A stretch of DNA of 64,000 nucleotides from Streptomyces hyaluromycini (GCF_002217755.1 NZ_BCFL01000019.1:124001-188000), one strand, 5' to 3'; shown: positions 1 to 7,797, numbered from the stretch's first letter. Program-made: numbers and translations. Notes: generated by a model from the letters alone, not told the origin.

Positions 1-2
1 CG

Positions 3-596
3 CCGCGCGGCGGGCCCCGCCCCAGTGACGTCTTCGCGCAGCTGGGCGGTGGGGGCGGGGAGGAGGAGTTCTACGTCTCGTACTTCCAGGAGCCCGGGCG
101 TGCCGAGGCCGAGATCGAGCCGGATGTGCGGGGCTGGCTCGCGGGGTTCTACGGCGCTCTGTCCGCCGACACCATGCCCGGACCCGGCGCTCCCGACCCG
201 CACTTCGTCGGCAGCGGGGGGACCCTCAGGGACCGGTTCCCCGTGGGCCGGCTGCCCGAGTGGCTCGGCGAGCGGGACCTCGACGTGTACGCGGCCGAGT
301 TCGAGCGCACCGGGCTGACCGGGGCGCTCAACCGGTACCGGAACATGGACCGGGACTGGGAGGACCTCGCGGCCTACGACGGCGCCCCGATCACCCAGCC
401 GTCCCTGTTCGTCGGCGGCGGCCTCGACGCCTCCACGACCTGGCTGGCCGACGCCATCGAGGCGTACCCGGTCACCCTCCCCGGCCTGGTCTCCTCCCAC
501 GTCCTCGACGGCTGCGGGCACTGGATCCAGCAGGAACGGCCCGAGGAGGTCAACCGGCTGCTCGTCGAGTGGCTCGCCGGGCTGCCCGCCGCCTGA
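3..596 (+). CDS. alpha/beta hydrolase (epoxide-hydrolase type), 3' part
   Basis: The gene enters from the left edge; its frame is open from base 3 and ends at TGA 594-596. The visible 197 residues resemble the C-terminal half of soluble epoxide hydrolases and related alpha/beta-hydrolases: a helical lid region (VYAAEFERTGLTGALNRYR), a strand leading to a likely acid residue (SLFVGGGLDA), and a C-terminal GCGHWIQQERPEEVN segment carrying the catalytic histidine. The nucleophile elbow lies outside the window. A shorter in-frame ATG at 126 is internal to the domain and is unlikely to be the start. Substrate unknown. Confidence 0.8.
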   Translation, partial: PRGGPRPSDVFAQLGGGGGEEEFYVSYFQEPGRAEAEIEPDVRGWLAGFYGALSADTMPGPGAPDPHFVGSGGTLRDRFPVGRLPEWLGERDLDVYAAEFERTGLTGALNRYRNMDRDWEDLAAYDGAPITQPSLFVGGGLDASTTWLADAIEAYPVTLPGLVSSHVLDGCGHWIQQERPEEVNRLLVEWLAGLPAA

Positions 597-630
597 GCGT
601 CACCCGAGCACCACCGGAGGCCGGAGACGG

Positions 631-882
631 CTACCAGATCGACAGCGGTACCTGGTGGATCTCGTCCGCCGGATGCCCCGTGCGTTCGTGGACGCGCCTG
701 ACCGCTTCGGCCGAGGGGCCGTCGGAGAGGCAGTAGACGTTGCCGGAGTCCGGGTCGGCCCAGGCCCGTTCGAAGTGGACGCCCTCCTCCTTCTCGACCG
801 CGAGGTCGGCCTCGTGGGCCTCCTTGAGCTGGTCGGCGGTGATGCCCTTCATCCCGTGGTGTACGTCCATGAACTGCGGCAT
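631..882 (-). CDS. SCO4226-like nickel-binding protein
   Basis: An 83-residue protein starting MPQFMDVHHGMKGIT and ending HQVPLSIW. It matches my memory of S. coelicolor SCO4226, a small ferredoxin-like-fold protein reported to bind nickel (formerly DUF4242). The N-terminal histidine pair and the acidic patch (EADLAVEKEEGVHFERAWADPDSG, given here in part) are candidate ligands. I chose the ATG at 882 because AGGAGGTG lies just upstream; the 121-residue extension has no ribosome site. The physiological role of the family is uncertain. It lies downstream of, and on the same strand as, a Cys-rich small gene, separated from it by a strong hairpin. Confidence 0.85.
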   Translation of the reverse strand: MPQFMDVHHGMKGITADQLKEAHEADLAVEKEEGVHFERAWADPDSGNVYCLSDGPSAEAVRRVHERTGHPADEIHQVPLSIW

Positions 883-1025
883 GGCTGCCACCTCCTGTCT
901 TCCCTCCCGCGCCGCCCCCTCCCGATTCCCGTCCCTCCCGATCCCGTCCCTCTCCATGCTGCGCTCGTCCGTGCCGTCCCGCGCGCCGCCTCTCACCAGT
1001 ACGACGCGCCGCCCCTCACCAGCAC

Positions 1026-1057
1026 GAAGGGCCCCCGACCGGAGTCGGGGGCCCTTC
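1026..1057. terminator. rho-independent-type hairpin
   Basis: Perfect 14-bp inverted repeat (1026-1039 with 1044-1057) with a 4-nt loop. It lies between the end of the Cys-rich small gene (1079) and the start of the nickel-binding protein gene (882), so it would end transcripts of the Cys-rich gene. No strong T run follows, as is common in Streptomyces. Confidence 0.75.
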
Positions 1058-1078
1058 CTCGTACCTGAGGCGCCGGGG

Positions 1079-1234
1079 TCAGCCGCACTGGCAGGGGCTG
1101 CCGGACTGGCAGCCGCAGCCGCAGCCCGAGCCGCAGCCGCAGGCGCCGATGACCAGGAGATTCTTGATCTCGGCGGGCTGGTCGGTCTCGCGCTCCTGCG
1201 TGGGGTCGGGCGTGGTGCTGGGGGATTCGGCCAT
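1079..1234 (-). CDS. Cys/Gly-rich 51-residue peptide
   Basis: Small gene read directly from the sequence. ATG at 1234 is preceded by GGAGGATCC, and the stop is at 1079-1081. The product has an acidic, Thr/Pro-rich first half (MAESPSTTPDPTQERETDQP), then IKNLLVIGA followed by a tail with seven cysteines at residues 32, 34, 38, 40, 42, 48 and 50, spaced by Gly, Ser and Gln. The leader-plus-core look could mean a metallothionein-like metal binder or a ribosomally made peptide precursor. No modification enzyme is nearby, and the neighbour is a nickel-binding protein, so I favour metal binding. I do not recognise a named family. The coding call is strong (SD, ATG, terminator); the function is inference. 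Confidence 0.7.
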   Translation of the reverse strand: MAESPSTTPDPTQERETDQPAEIKNLLVIGACGCGSGCGCGCQSGSPCQCG

Positions 1235-1275
1235 GGATCCTCCTAGAGGTCCCTAGAAGCCCTAGAGGTAGGGCC
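1235..1275 (-). promoter_or_regulatory. tandem CTCTAGG-type motifs upstream of Cys-rich gene
   Basis: Just upstream of the start at 1234, the minus strand carries three spaced copies of a CTCTAGG/TTCTAGG motif about 10 nt apart, overlapping the ribosome-site region. The spacing of one helical turn suggests an operator or a structured leader. No known regulator motif was recognised. Confidence 0.35.
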
Positions 1276-1381
1276 TTGCCCATTCCATGCCCGTTTCTCT
1301 GGGCGCATCAACAGCGCACAGCGGCGCACGGTGGTGTCCCGCGCCCGTTGCGCACCCCGCGAGCCCCGCTCGCCCGGGGGG

Positions 1382-2071
1382 TTACGCCCCCTCGGCGCCC
1401 GTCACCGGCTGGATGTCGGGCTGCAGGTCGTCCGCGTGCTCACCGGTGACCAGGAAGACGACGCGCTTGGCGACGGCGACCGCGTGGTCGGCGTACCGCT
1501 CGTAGTACCGGCCGAGGAGGGTCACGTCGACGGCGGTCTCGATGCCGTGCTTCCAGCGGTCGTCCAGCAGGTGCTGGAAGATCGTGCGGTGCAGCAGGTC
1601 CATCTCGTCGTCGTCCTGCTCCAGCTGCAGGGCCAGGTCGACGTCCTTGGTGATGATCACCTCGGCGGCCTTGGCCATCAGGCGCTGCGCGAGCTGGCCC
1701 ATCTCCAGGACGGTCGCGTGCAGGTCGTGCGGGATGGCGTTCGCCGGGTAGCGGAGCCGGGCCAGCTTCGCCACGTGCTGGGCCAGGTCGCCGGAGCGCT
1801 CCAGGTCGGCGGACATCCGCAGCGACGTGACGACGATCCGCAGGTCGGTCGCCACCGGCTGCTGCCGGGCCAGCAGGGCTATCGCACGGGCCTCAAGGTC
1901 GTGGTGGAGCTCGTCGACCTTCTGGTCGGCCTCGATGACGCTCTCGGCCAGCTTGAGGTCGGCGTCGAGGATCGCCGTCGTGGCGCGCCCGATCGCCGAT
2001 CCGACCAGCCGGGCCATGTCGACCAGGCTGTCGCCGATCGAGTCGAGTTCCTCGTGGTACGCGTCCCGCAT
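1382..2071 (-). CDS. phoU: phosphate signalling regulator PhoU
   Basis: 229-residue all-helical protein with the two PhoU domain repeats. The family signature appears twice: around DLRIVVTSLRMSADLERSGDLAQHVA, quoted in part as SADLERSGDLAQH, and near RYYERYADHAVAVAKRV. Each repeat has the E/D-rich metal-binding face typical of PhoU. PhoU normally links the Pst phosphate importer to the PhoR kinase, repressing signalling when phosphate is sufficient. ATG at 2071 has GGAGAGG upstream; the longer 268-residue frame has no ribosome site. It is divergent from phoR-phoP across a 223-bp region carrying a PHO box, so it is probably controlled by PhoP itself. Confidence 0.95.
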   Translation of the reverse strand: MRDAYHEELDSIGDSLVDMARLVGSAIGRATTAILDADLKLAESVIEADQKVDELHHDLEARAIALLARQQPVATDLRIVVTSLRMSADLERSGDLAQHVAKLARLRYPANAIPHDLHATVLEMGQLAQRLMAKAAEVIITKDVDLALQLEQDDDEMDLLHRTIFQHLLDDRWKHGIETAVDVTLLGRYYERYADHAVAVAKRVVFLVTGEHADDLQPDIQPVTGAEGA

Positions 2072-2188
2072 CAGGGTTACCTCTCCTGTGTGTGTTCCAT
2101 GGGGCTCCGGGGGCCGGGGCCCGTGGCCGAAACCAGCTGCGAACCCCACGCTTCCACGTTCCGGTCTCAACGCGACCGTTTCTGCCAC

Positions 2189-2221
2189 CCCAAATGAACC
2201 AATACTGGCTCCAAGGTGAAC
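2189..2221 (-). promoter_or_regulatory. PHO box (three 11-bp direct repeat units)
   Basis: On the minus strand the sequence reads GTTCACCTTGG, AGCCAGTATTG, GTTCATTTGGG as three contiguous 11-nt units. The outer two match the Streptomyces PhoP direct-repeat consensus (GTTCACC...), with a degenerate middle unit. It lies between phoU and phoR. The same arrangement is known for the phoU/phoRP intergenic region of S. coelicolor, where PhoP activates both directions under phosphate limitation. Confidence 0.85.
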
Positions 2222-2294
2222 TCTGGGCGACGAGTGTTCGAGCTGACACCTCGCGGGCTGTGGGGATGTCGTACCCCCTGCTTAACCTGTTTGC

Positions 2295-3551
2295 ATGGAC
2301 GTGAACGCGGCGGTCGCCGCAGCGGCAGCGATCGCCGGGGTGCTTACCGGTGTCATCGCCATGCTGGCGTTCCGCTGGAGCGAACGCGACCAGAAGCGAC
2401 CGACCAGGACTTCTCTGCACACCGACCCCGTACTGCCCCCGGGCGTGGACACCGTGCTGAGCGTGCTGCGCTCCTCCGCGGTCGTCCTCGACGAGGCCGA
2501 CACGGTCGTCAAGGCGAGCTCGGCGGCGTACGCCCTCGGACTCGTGCGCGGCGGCAAACTCGCCATCGAGCCGATGCTCGGGATGGCCCGGGACACCCGG
2601 CGCGACGGCGAGATACGACAGGTCGAGCTGGACCTCCCGAGGCGGGGGACCGGACGGGGCGAGGCCCTGGCCGTATCCGCGCGGGTGGCGCCGCTGGGCT
2701 CCCGGCTCGTCCTGCTCCTTGTGGAGGACCTCACCGAGGCCCGCCGCATCGAGGCGGTACGACGGGACTTCGTGGCGAATGTCAGCCATGAGCTGAAGAC
2801 CCCGGTCGGCGCGCTCTCCCTGCTCTCCGAGGCCGTCATGGACGCCTCGGACGATCCGGAGGCCGTGCAGCGCTTCGCCGGTCGCATGCAGATCGAGGCC
2901 ACGCGCCTGACCAACCTGGTCCAGGAGCTGATCGATCTGTCGAGAGTGCAGAACGACGACCCACTGGAGGACGCCGAGCCCGTCCGGGTCGACGAGCTGG
3001 TCGCCGAGGCGATCGACCGGTGCCGGCACCAGGCCGGCACCAAGCAGATCACCATGGCCGCCGGCGGCACCGCCGACCTGCACGTCTGGGGCAACCGCGG
3101 CCAGCTGGCCGCCGCCCTCGGCAACCTGGTCGAGAACGCCGTGAACTACTCCCCGGCCCGCACCCGGGTCGGGATAGCCGCGCGCCGGATCAGTGCGCCC
3201 GGCGGTGACATGATCGAGCTCGCCGTGACCGACCAGGGCATCGGCATCACCGACAAGGACAAGGAGCGCATCTTCGAGCGCTTCTACCGCGTCGACCCGG
3301 CCCGCTCCCGGGCCACCGGTGGCACCGGCCTCGGCCTCGCCATCGTCAAGCACGTGGTCGCCTCGCACGGCGGGGAGGTCACGGTGTGGAGCGCCGAGAA
3401 CCAGGGCTCCACGTTCACCCTCAGACTGCCGGAGGCGGGCGCGGCCCGTGACCGCGCGTCGCAGCACCCCGACCCCGACCTCGCCGACGAGGCCGGTACC
3501 ACCGAGTCATCCCCGTACGAACCGCTTCCCGCCCCGGAGGTCCTTCCGTGA
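2295..3551 (+). CDS. phoR: phosphate-sensing histidine kinase PhoR (SenX3-like)
   Basis: 418-residue membrane sensor kinase. One N-terminal membrane segment (about residues 5-26) is followed by a degenerate PAS-like region (50-145) and a dimerisation domain with phospho-acceptor His165 in NVSHELKTP. The ATP-binding domain carries an N box (ENAVNYSP, about 280-287), G1 DQGIGI (313-318) and G2 GGTGLGLAI (342-350). The tail is Pro/Glu-rich and not conserved. It phosphorylates PhoP, with which it overlaps by GTGA. No ribosome site is visible; TAACCT at 2283-2288 lies 6 nt before the ATG, suggesting a leaderless transcript driven from the PHO-box promoter. Confidence 0.95.
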   Translation: MDVNAAVAAAAAIAGVLTGVIAMLAFRWSERDQKRPTRTSLHTDPVLPPGVDTVLSVLRSSAVVLDEADTVVKASSAAYALGLVRGGKLAIEPMLGMARDTRRDGEIRQVELDLPRRGTGRGEALAVSARVAPLGSRLVLLLVEDLTEARRIEAVRRDFVANVSHELKTPVGALSLLSEAVMDASDDPEAVQRFAGRMQIEATRLTNLVQELIDLSRVQNDDPLEDAEPVRVDELVAEAIDRCRHQAGTKQITMAAGGTADLHVWGNRGQLAAALGNLVENAVNYSPARTRVGIAARRISAPGGDMIELAVTDQGIGITDKDKERIFERFYRVDPARSRATGGTGLGLAIVKHVVASHGGEVTVWSAENQGSTFTLRLPEAGAARDRASQHPDPDLADEAGTTESSPYEPLPAPEVLP

Positions 3552-4228
3552 CCCGAGTGCTTGTCGTCGAGGACGAGGAGTCCTTCTCCGACGCCCTGTC
3601 GTACATGCTCCGCAAGGAGGGCTTCGAGGTCGCTGTGGCGGCCACGGGGCCCGACGGACTCGACGAGTTCGAGCGCAACGGCGCCGACCTCGTCCTTCTC
3701 GACCTGATGCTGCCCGGCCTGCCGGGCACCGAGGTCTGCCGCCAGCTGCGCGGCCGTTCCAACGTCCCCGTCATCATGGTGACGGCCAAGGACAGCGAGA
3801 TCGACAAGGTTGTCGGGCTGGAAATAGGAGCAGACGACTACGTCACCAAGCCCTTCTCCTCCCGCGAGCTGGTCGCCCGCATCCGCGCGGTGCTCCGCCG
3901 CCGCGGCGAGCCGGAGGAGGTGACGCCGGCCGCCCTCGAAGCGGGCCCGGTCCGCATGGACGTCGACCGCCACGTGGTGACGGTCTCCGGCTCCAAGGTC
4001 GACCTCCCCCTCAAGGAGTTCGACCTCCTGGAGATGCTCCTGCGCAACGCCGGCCGCGTCCTCACCCGCATGCAGCTCATCGACCGCGTCTGGGGTGCCG
4101 ACTACGTCGGTGACACCAAGACCCTCGACGTCCACGTCAAGCGCCTGCGCGCCAAGATCGAGCCCGACCCGGGCGCCCCGCGGTACCTGGTCACGGTGCG
4201 CGGTCTCGGCTACAAATTTGAGCCCTAA
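3548..4228 (+). CDS. phoP: phosphate response regulator PhoP (OmpR family)
   Basis: 226 residues. The receiver domain has the acidic pocket E8-D9, phospho-acceptor D52, T79 and K101. A winged-helix DNA-binding domain follows (about 125-225), ending TVRGLGYKFEP. GTG start at 3548 overlaps the phoR stop (GTGA), indicating translational coupling. In Streptomyces PhoP controls phosphate scavenging and represses much of antibiotic and nitrogen metabolism through PHO boxes such as the one at 2189-2221. Confidence 0.96.
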   Translation: MTRVLVVEDEESFSDALSYMLRKEGFEVAVAATGPDGLDEFERNGADLVLLDLMLPGLPGTEVCRQLRGRSNVPVIMVTAKDSEIDKVVGLEIGADDYVTKPFSSRELVARIRAVLRRRGEPEEVTPAALEAGPVRMDVDRHVVTVSGSKVDLPLKEFDLLEMLLRNAGRVLTRMQLIDRVWGADYVGDTKTLDVHVKRLRAKIEPDPGAPRYLVTVRGLGYKFEP

Positions 4229-4245
4229 GTCGCCGCTCGGCTACG

Positions 4246-4360
4246 ATAGGTAACCCTCGCCGTCGGGTGGACGGAGAGGCTAAACGCCTGTGGAGCGTTG
4301 GTAAGACCCGGAGCGATCCGGGCGCGATGCCGTGAAGCAGGAATCCCCTCGTGGGTGCGC
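4246..4360 (+). ncRNA. omegaRNA-like right-end remnant of a TnpB-type element (tentative)
   Basis: A non-coding, hairpin-rich stretch right after phoP. It contains AGGC-TAAAC-GCCT (4277-4289), a CCCGGA-GCGA-TCCGGG stem (4307-4322), then GATGCCGTGAAGCAGGAATC, a phrase I associate with the 3' guide-RNA/right end of actinobacterial IS200/IS605 OrfB (TnpB) elements. No tnpB coding sequence is present beside it. The terminal hairpin expected after the CAGGAA-CCC block is incomplete, so this would be a remnant or a stand-alone RNA. Identification rests on remembered motif similarity only. Confidence 0.4.
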
Positions 4361-4393
4361 CAAAAGTTCGAGCCGTGAAGCTCGGCAAGGCCA

Positions 4394-4426
4394 AGGGCGG
4401 GAACCGATAACCAAGGTTCCCGCCCT
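4394..4426. terminator. terminator between phoP and the convergent lipoprotein gene
   Basis: 12-bp perfect stem (4394-4405 with 4415-4426) and 9-nt loop. It is placed between phoP (ends 4228) and the convergent lipoprotein gene (ends 4447), so it can serve both. A small GC hairpin CGAGC/GCTCG (4369-4384) precedes it. Confidence 0.7.
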
Positions 4427-4446
4427 AGCTGTCTCCGGCAGCCCGG

Positions 4447-5112
4447 TCAGCCCGCGTTCGTCGACTCCGAGGCCGAGTCGGTCGGGGTGGCCGAGGCGCT
4501 CTCGGACGACTTGCTCTTCTTGCCCGCCTTGGCGCTCTCGCTCGCCGTGGCGCCCGCGAGCGGGGTGGAGGAGGTGGACGGCGAGGCGGAGGCCGACGGC
4601 ACCGCGCTCGGGCCCCAGCCCGTGAAGAAGCTCTCGGCCGGCACGACGAACGCGCGCAGGCTCACGTCCCCCGTCTTGCTGAAGGTGAACGTGATCTTCT
4701 GGGCGTTGCCGTCCACCACCGCCTCACGGCTGCTGGCCAGCACCGCGGAGGCGTTGCCCGTGCCGCCCAGGATCAGCCGGCCGCCGCCCTGGATGGTCAG
4801 CGGCTGGGACTTGGTGGCGTGCAGCTCGGCGGTCTTGCCGGTGCCGGCGACGACGATCGACTGGAGCGTCTCCGGCTCGGTGCCGGTGTTGAAGATGGTC
4901 GCGGAGACCACGGCCGGCCCGGTCGACGTGAGGTCGGGCTGAGTGATCACGGTCGCGTTCTGGACCTTGATGTCGCCGACGCTCGCCGCCGCGTTGTCCG
5001 GCTTGACCTCCAGCGTCTGCGAGTTGTTGCCGGCGCCGCACGCGGCGAGCGAGGCGACGGAGAAGGCGATGGCGGAGGCGGCGAGGGCGCCGCGTCGAAG
5101 GCTGCTGCTCAC
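4447..5112 (-). CDS. secreted lipoprotein, DUF461-like
   Basis: 221 residues. The signal peptide ends in a lipobox (SLAACGAG, Cys25), predicting a lipid-anchored extracytoplasmic protein. The middle (30-165) is a beta-rich domain resembling DUF461/copper-chaperone-like folds (VKVQNATVITQP, FNTGTEPETLQSI), but I see no Met/His copper motif. The last 50 residues are a Ser/Ala/Thr/Lys-rich low-complexity tail. GTG at 5112 has AAGGAG upstream. Function is unknown; a metal- or envelope-related role is possible from the fold only. Confidence 0.85.
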   Translation of the reverse strand: MSSSLRRGALAASAIAFSVASLAACGAGNNSQTLEVKPDNAAASVGDIKVQNATVITQPDLTSTGPAVVSATIFNTGTEPETLQSIVVAGTGKTAELHATKSQPLTIQGGGRLILGGTGNASAVLASSREAVVDGNAQKITFTFSKTGDVSLRAFVVPAESFFTGWGPSAVPSASASPSTSSTPLAGATASESAKAGKKSKSSESASATPTDSASESTNAG

Positions 5113-5761
5113 GGCGGCGGCATCTCCTTGAACGCACGGGCGGCCCTCTATAAAGCCGCCCTAAGTGTCTGTCAGCGGCCTTAGGTTACCGAGCCGTTCC
5201 CGCGCGGCCGCACCCGACCCTCCCCAAGCCCCCCGCTTCCCTCAAGGCTTCCCTCAAGCAGGGGGTACCCCGGGCTCCACAAGTGACTCTTCGGCCACTT
5301 TGCAGCAGCGCTCGGCGGGCATTCACATAACCCGCCCGCAACGCCGCGCGCAAAACTTCCGTGAAGGAATGCGCGACCACCGGGAAAATTGATCACTCAC
5401 TGCTTCGCCTGCCTCTTCACGTGCGTCTTCACGTACCGTTCAGTCGGACTCCGTGATCAATTCCGGAAACGTCCGGGATCCGGCTCCGGCAACCGAACGG
5501 AGTAGCGGAAGTCGTACGCTTGGAAGCGGACATATGGGGACGTTAGGCTGCGTGGGCGAGCGTCCGGATGTGTGTAACGTGCGCGTTTCACCTCGGCCGA
5601 AGAGCCGCTCCGACCTGCGAATACCTGCTTCCGGACGGCCTGCGAAGCACGTTCCTGTTGCTGTTGTCAAGCCCCGAGATATGCCCTGACCTGCGAAAAC
5701 GCCATTCAGAACCGCCGGTTTCCGTGTTACCCTGGATAGCCACGGAAGGGGTACCTGTCAC
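5113..5761. other. 649-bp intergenic region before carD
   Basis: No credible coding frame. It holds the lipoprotein promoter side (AT-rich block near 5150-5185), a long-spaced inverted repeat (listed separately) and the carD upstream region. The carD ATG at 5762 is preceded by GGAAGGGG. The unusual length for this genome suggests a long carD leader or several promoters. Confidence 0.5.
5387..5462. repeat. 10-bp inverted repeat AATTGATCAC, 56-bp spacing
   Basis: AATTGATCAC at 5387-5396 is exactly complementary to GTGATCAATT at 5453-5462. CCGG-type bases flank both outer ends. Inside the interval TCTTCACGT is present twice in tandem. It could be termini of a tiny mobile element or paired operators of a looping regulator. 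Confidence 0.55.
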
Positions 5762-6244
5762 ATGACGTTCAAGGTTGGCGACACCGTGGTCTATCCCCAT
5801 CACGGGGCCGCGCTGATCGAGGCTATCGAAACTCGCCAGATCAAAGGCGTGGACAAGACCTACTTGGTGCTGAAGGTCGCCCAGGGTGACCTGACGGTAC
5901 GTGTGCCAGCGGACAATGCGGAGTTCGTCGGCGTGCGTGATGTGGTCGGTCAGGACGGGCTGGACCGGGTCTTCGAGGTGCTGCGCGCGCCGTACGCCGA
6001 GGAGCCCACGAACTGGTCCCGTCGCTACAAGGCAAACCTGGAGAAGCTCGCCTCCGGCGATGTCATCAAGGTCGCGGAAGTCGTGCGTGACCTGTGGCGT
6101 CGTGAGCGCGAGCGCGGACTCTCCGCCGGTGAGAAGCGGATGCTCGCCAAGGCTCGCCAGATCCTGGTGAGCGAGCTCGCCCTCGCGGAGAACACGAACG
6201 AGGACAAGGCCGAGGCCCTGCTCGACGAGGTCCTCGCGTCCTGA
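5762..6244 (+). CDS. carD: CarD/CdnL family RNA polymerase-binding regulator
   Basis: 160 residues, the typical length for actinobacterial CarD. The N-terminal Tudor-like RNA polymerase-interaction domain (FKVGDTVVYPHHGAALIEAI) is followed by the helical DNA-binding domain with the basic, tryptophan-containing segment NWSRRYKANLEKL that props open the promoter bubble, and DLWRRERERGLSAGEKRML. CarD binds the RNAP beta lobe and stabilises open complexes at rRNA and housekeeping promoters; it is essential in mycobacteria. It is transcribed alone, with a long upstream region and a hairpin downstream. The ispD-ispF pair follows on the same strand, an order widely conserved in actinobacteria. Confidence 0.95.
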   Translation: MTFKVGDTVVYPHHGAALIEAIETRQIKGVDKTYLVLKVAQGDLTVRVPADNAEFVGVRDVVGQDGLDRVFEVLRAPYAEEPTNWSRRYKANLEKLASGDVIKVAEVVRDLWRRERERGLSAGEKRMLAKARQILVSELALAENTNEDKAEALLDEVLAS

Positions 6245-6563
6245 CGCTGACACGGTCCGGCTCGGCACACTGAACTCCGCACACCCGAAATGCCGCGGTG
6301 CCCGATGACACGACAACTGTCGCCGGGCGCTGCGGCATGTCCATGCCCGGAACACGCCCGGAACTCACCGGGAACACTTCTCTTCGGGGACGCTCGTACC
6401 CGGCGACCCGGCACCCGCCCCGGTGGAAACCCCCGATACTAGGCGTGCCGGGCCCGGGCTGCTGGCTCGACCAGTGTCACGGAAGGGTCCGGTCAAGGCG
6501 TCGCGCCCGGCACTTCCCAGGCCATACCCACGCCAGGCCCGCACACAAACCTGACAGGAACCG
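6245..6563. other. 319-bp intergenic region carD-ispD
   Basis: Contains an imperfect terminator-like hairpin after carD (ATGCCGC at 6290-6296 with GCGGCAT at 6332-6338, inner GCCCG/CGGGC pair 6300-6304/6324-6328) and presumably the ispD promoter. GATACTAGG near 6436 could be a -10 region. No small gene with a convincing ribosome site was seen. Confidence 0.5.
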
Positions 6564-7316
6564 ATGTCTGACGATTCGCGTCCTTCGCGTACGGAACTGC
6601 GCACGGCAGCCGTGATTCCCGCCGCCGGCCGGGGCGTACGGCTCGGTCCGGGCGCTCCCAAGGCGCTACGCGCGCTGAACGGCACGCCCATGCTCATCCA
6701 CGCCGTGCGCGCCCTCGCCGCCTCCCGCGCGGTCTCCCTGGTCGTGGTCGTGGCCCCGCCCGACGGCGCGCCCGAGGTCAAGTCCCTCCTGGACGCGCAC
6801 GCGCTCCCCGACCGCACCGACTTCCTCGTCGTCCCCGGCGGCGAGTCCCGCCAGGAGTCGGTCAAGCTCGGCCTGGACGCGCTGCCCCCCGACTACGACA
6901 TCGTCCTGGTCCACGACGCCGCCCGCCCCCTCGTCCCCGTCGACACGGTCGACGCGGTGATCCAGGCGGTCCGCGACGGCGCCCCGGCCGTGGTCCCCGC
7001 CCTCCCGCTCGCCGACACGGTCAAGGAGGTCGAGCCGGCCACCACCCCCGGCGACCCGGAGCCGGTGCTCGCGACCCCCGAGCGGGCCCGCCTGCGCGCC
7101 GTGCAGACGCCCCAGGGCTTCGACCGTAGGGTGCTGGTCCGCGCCCACGAGACGGTCACCGACAACGTCACCGACGACGCCAGCATGGTCGAGCAGCTCG
7201 GCGAACGGGTCGTGGTCGTCCCCGGCCACGAGGAGGCCTTCAAGGTCACCCGCCCCCTCGACCTGGTCCTCGCGGAGGCGGTCCTGGCCCGCAGGAGGCT
7301 GAACGATGGCTTCTGA
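6564..7316 (+). CDS. ispD: 2-C-methyl-D-erythritol 4-phosphate cytidylyltransferase
   Basis: 250 residues. Catalyses CTP + MEP to CDP-ME in the non-mevalonate isoprenoid pathway, in the cytosol. The N-terminal nucleotide-binding loop AAVIPAAGRGVRLGPGAPKA has the family Ala-Ala-Gly-x-Gly-x-R and Lys residues; VLVHDAARPLV is the metal/substrate loop; AVQTPQGF and TDDASMVEQLG are the C-terminal substrate motifs. An insertion PATTPGDPEP around residue 155 is a common actinobacterial expansion. ATG has AGGAA upstream. It overlaps ispF by 11 nt, so the two are translationally coupled. Confidence 0.95.
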   Translation: MSDDSRPSRTELRTAAVIPAAGRGVRLGPGAPKALRALNGTPMLIHAVRALAASRAVSLVVVVAPPDGAPEVKSLLDAHALPDRTDFLVVPGGESRQESVKLGLDALPPDYDIVLVHDAARPLVPVDTVDAVIQAVRDGAPAVVPALPLADTVKEVEPATTPGDPEPVLATPERARLRAVQTPQGFDRRVLVRAHETVTDNVTDDASMVEQLGERVVVVPGHEEAFKVTRPLDLVLAEAVLARRRLNDGF

Positions 7317-7797
7317 GGTCGTACTGCCACGGGTCGGCATCGGCACCGACATCCACGCCTTCGAGGAGGGCCGCGAGCTGTGGTGCGCCGGCCTGAAGTG
7401 GGAGGGCGAGGGCCCGGGCCTGGCCGGCCACTCCGACGCGGACGTCGTCGCACACGCCGCCTGCAACGCGCTGTTCTCGGCGGCGGGCCTGGGCGACCTG
7501 GGGCAGCACTTCGGCACGGGGCGGCCGCAGTGGTCGGGCGCGTCGGGCGTGACCCTCCTGACGGAGGCCGCACGCATCGTCCGCGCCGCTGGTTTCACCA
7601 TCGGAAACATCGCCGTACAGGTCGTGGGCCCACGCCCGAAGATCGGCAAGCGAAGGGCCGAGGCGGAGAAGATCCTTTCGGACGCGGCGGGCGCTCCGGT
7701 TTCGGTTTCGGGGGCCACGACGGACGGTCTCGGATTTCCCGGTAGGGGAGAGGGTCTTATGGCGGTGGCAACGGCGTTGGTTGTCAAACAGGGCTGA
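7306..7797 (+). CDS. ispF: 2-C-methyl-D-erythritol 2,4-cyclodiphosphate synthase
   Basis: 163 residues, normal family length. Converts CDP-ME 2-phosphate to MECDP with release of CMP; trimeric, Zn- and Mg-dependent. GIGTDIHAF supplies the metal ligands Asp and His; LAGHSDADVVAHA and DLGQHFG are the conserved active-site loops; ATTDGLGFPGRGEGL is the CMP-binding C-terminal motif. The start lies inside the ispD 3' end, so ispDF form an operon. An interspersed repeat follows immediately. Confidence 0.95.
   Translation: MASEVVLPRVGIGTDIHAFEEGRELWCAGLKWEGEGPGLAGHSDADVVAHAACNALFSAAGLGDLGQHFGTGRPQWSGASGVTLLTEAARIVRAAGFTIGNIAVQVVGPRPKIGKRRAEAEKILSDAAGAPVSVSGATTDGLGFPGRGEGLMAVATALVVKQG

Noticed and set aside
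1893..3467. 524-residue minus-strand frame across phoR
   Set aside because: It is antisense to conserved PhoR motifs (His box, G boxes) and has low-complexity Arg/Gly composition typical of GC-rich shadows.
4246..4360. Cobalamin riboswitch
   Set aside because: The AGCAGGAATC phrase superficially recalls the B12 box, but other conserved segments are missing and no downstream B12 gene exists.
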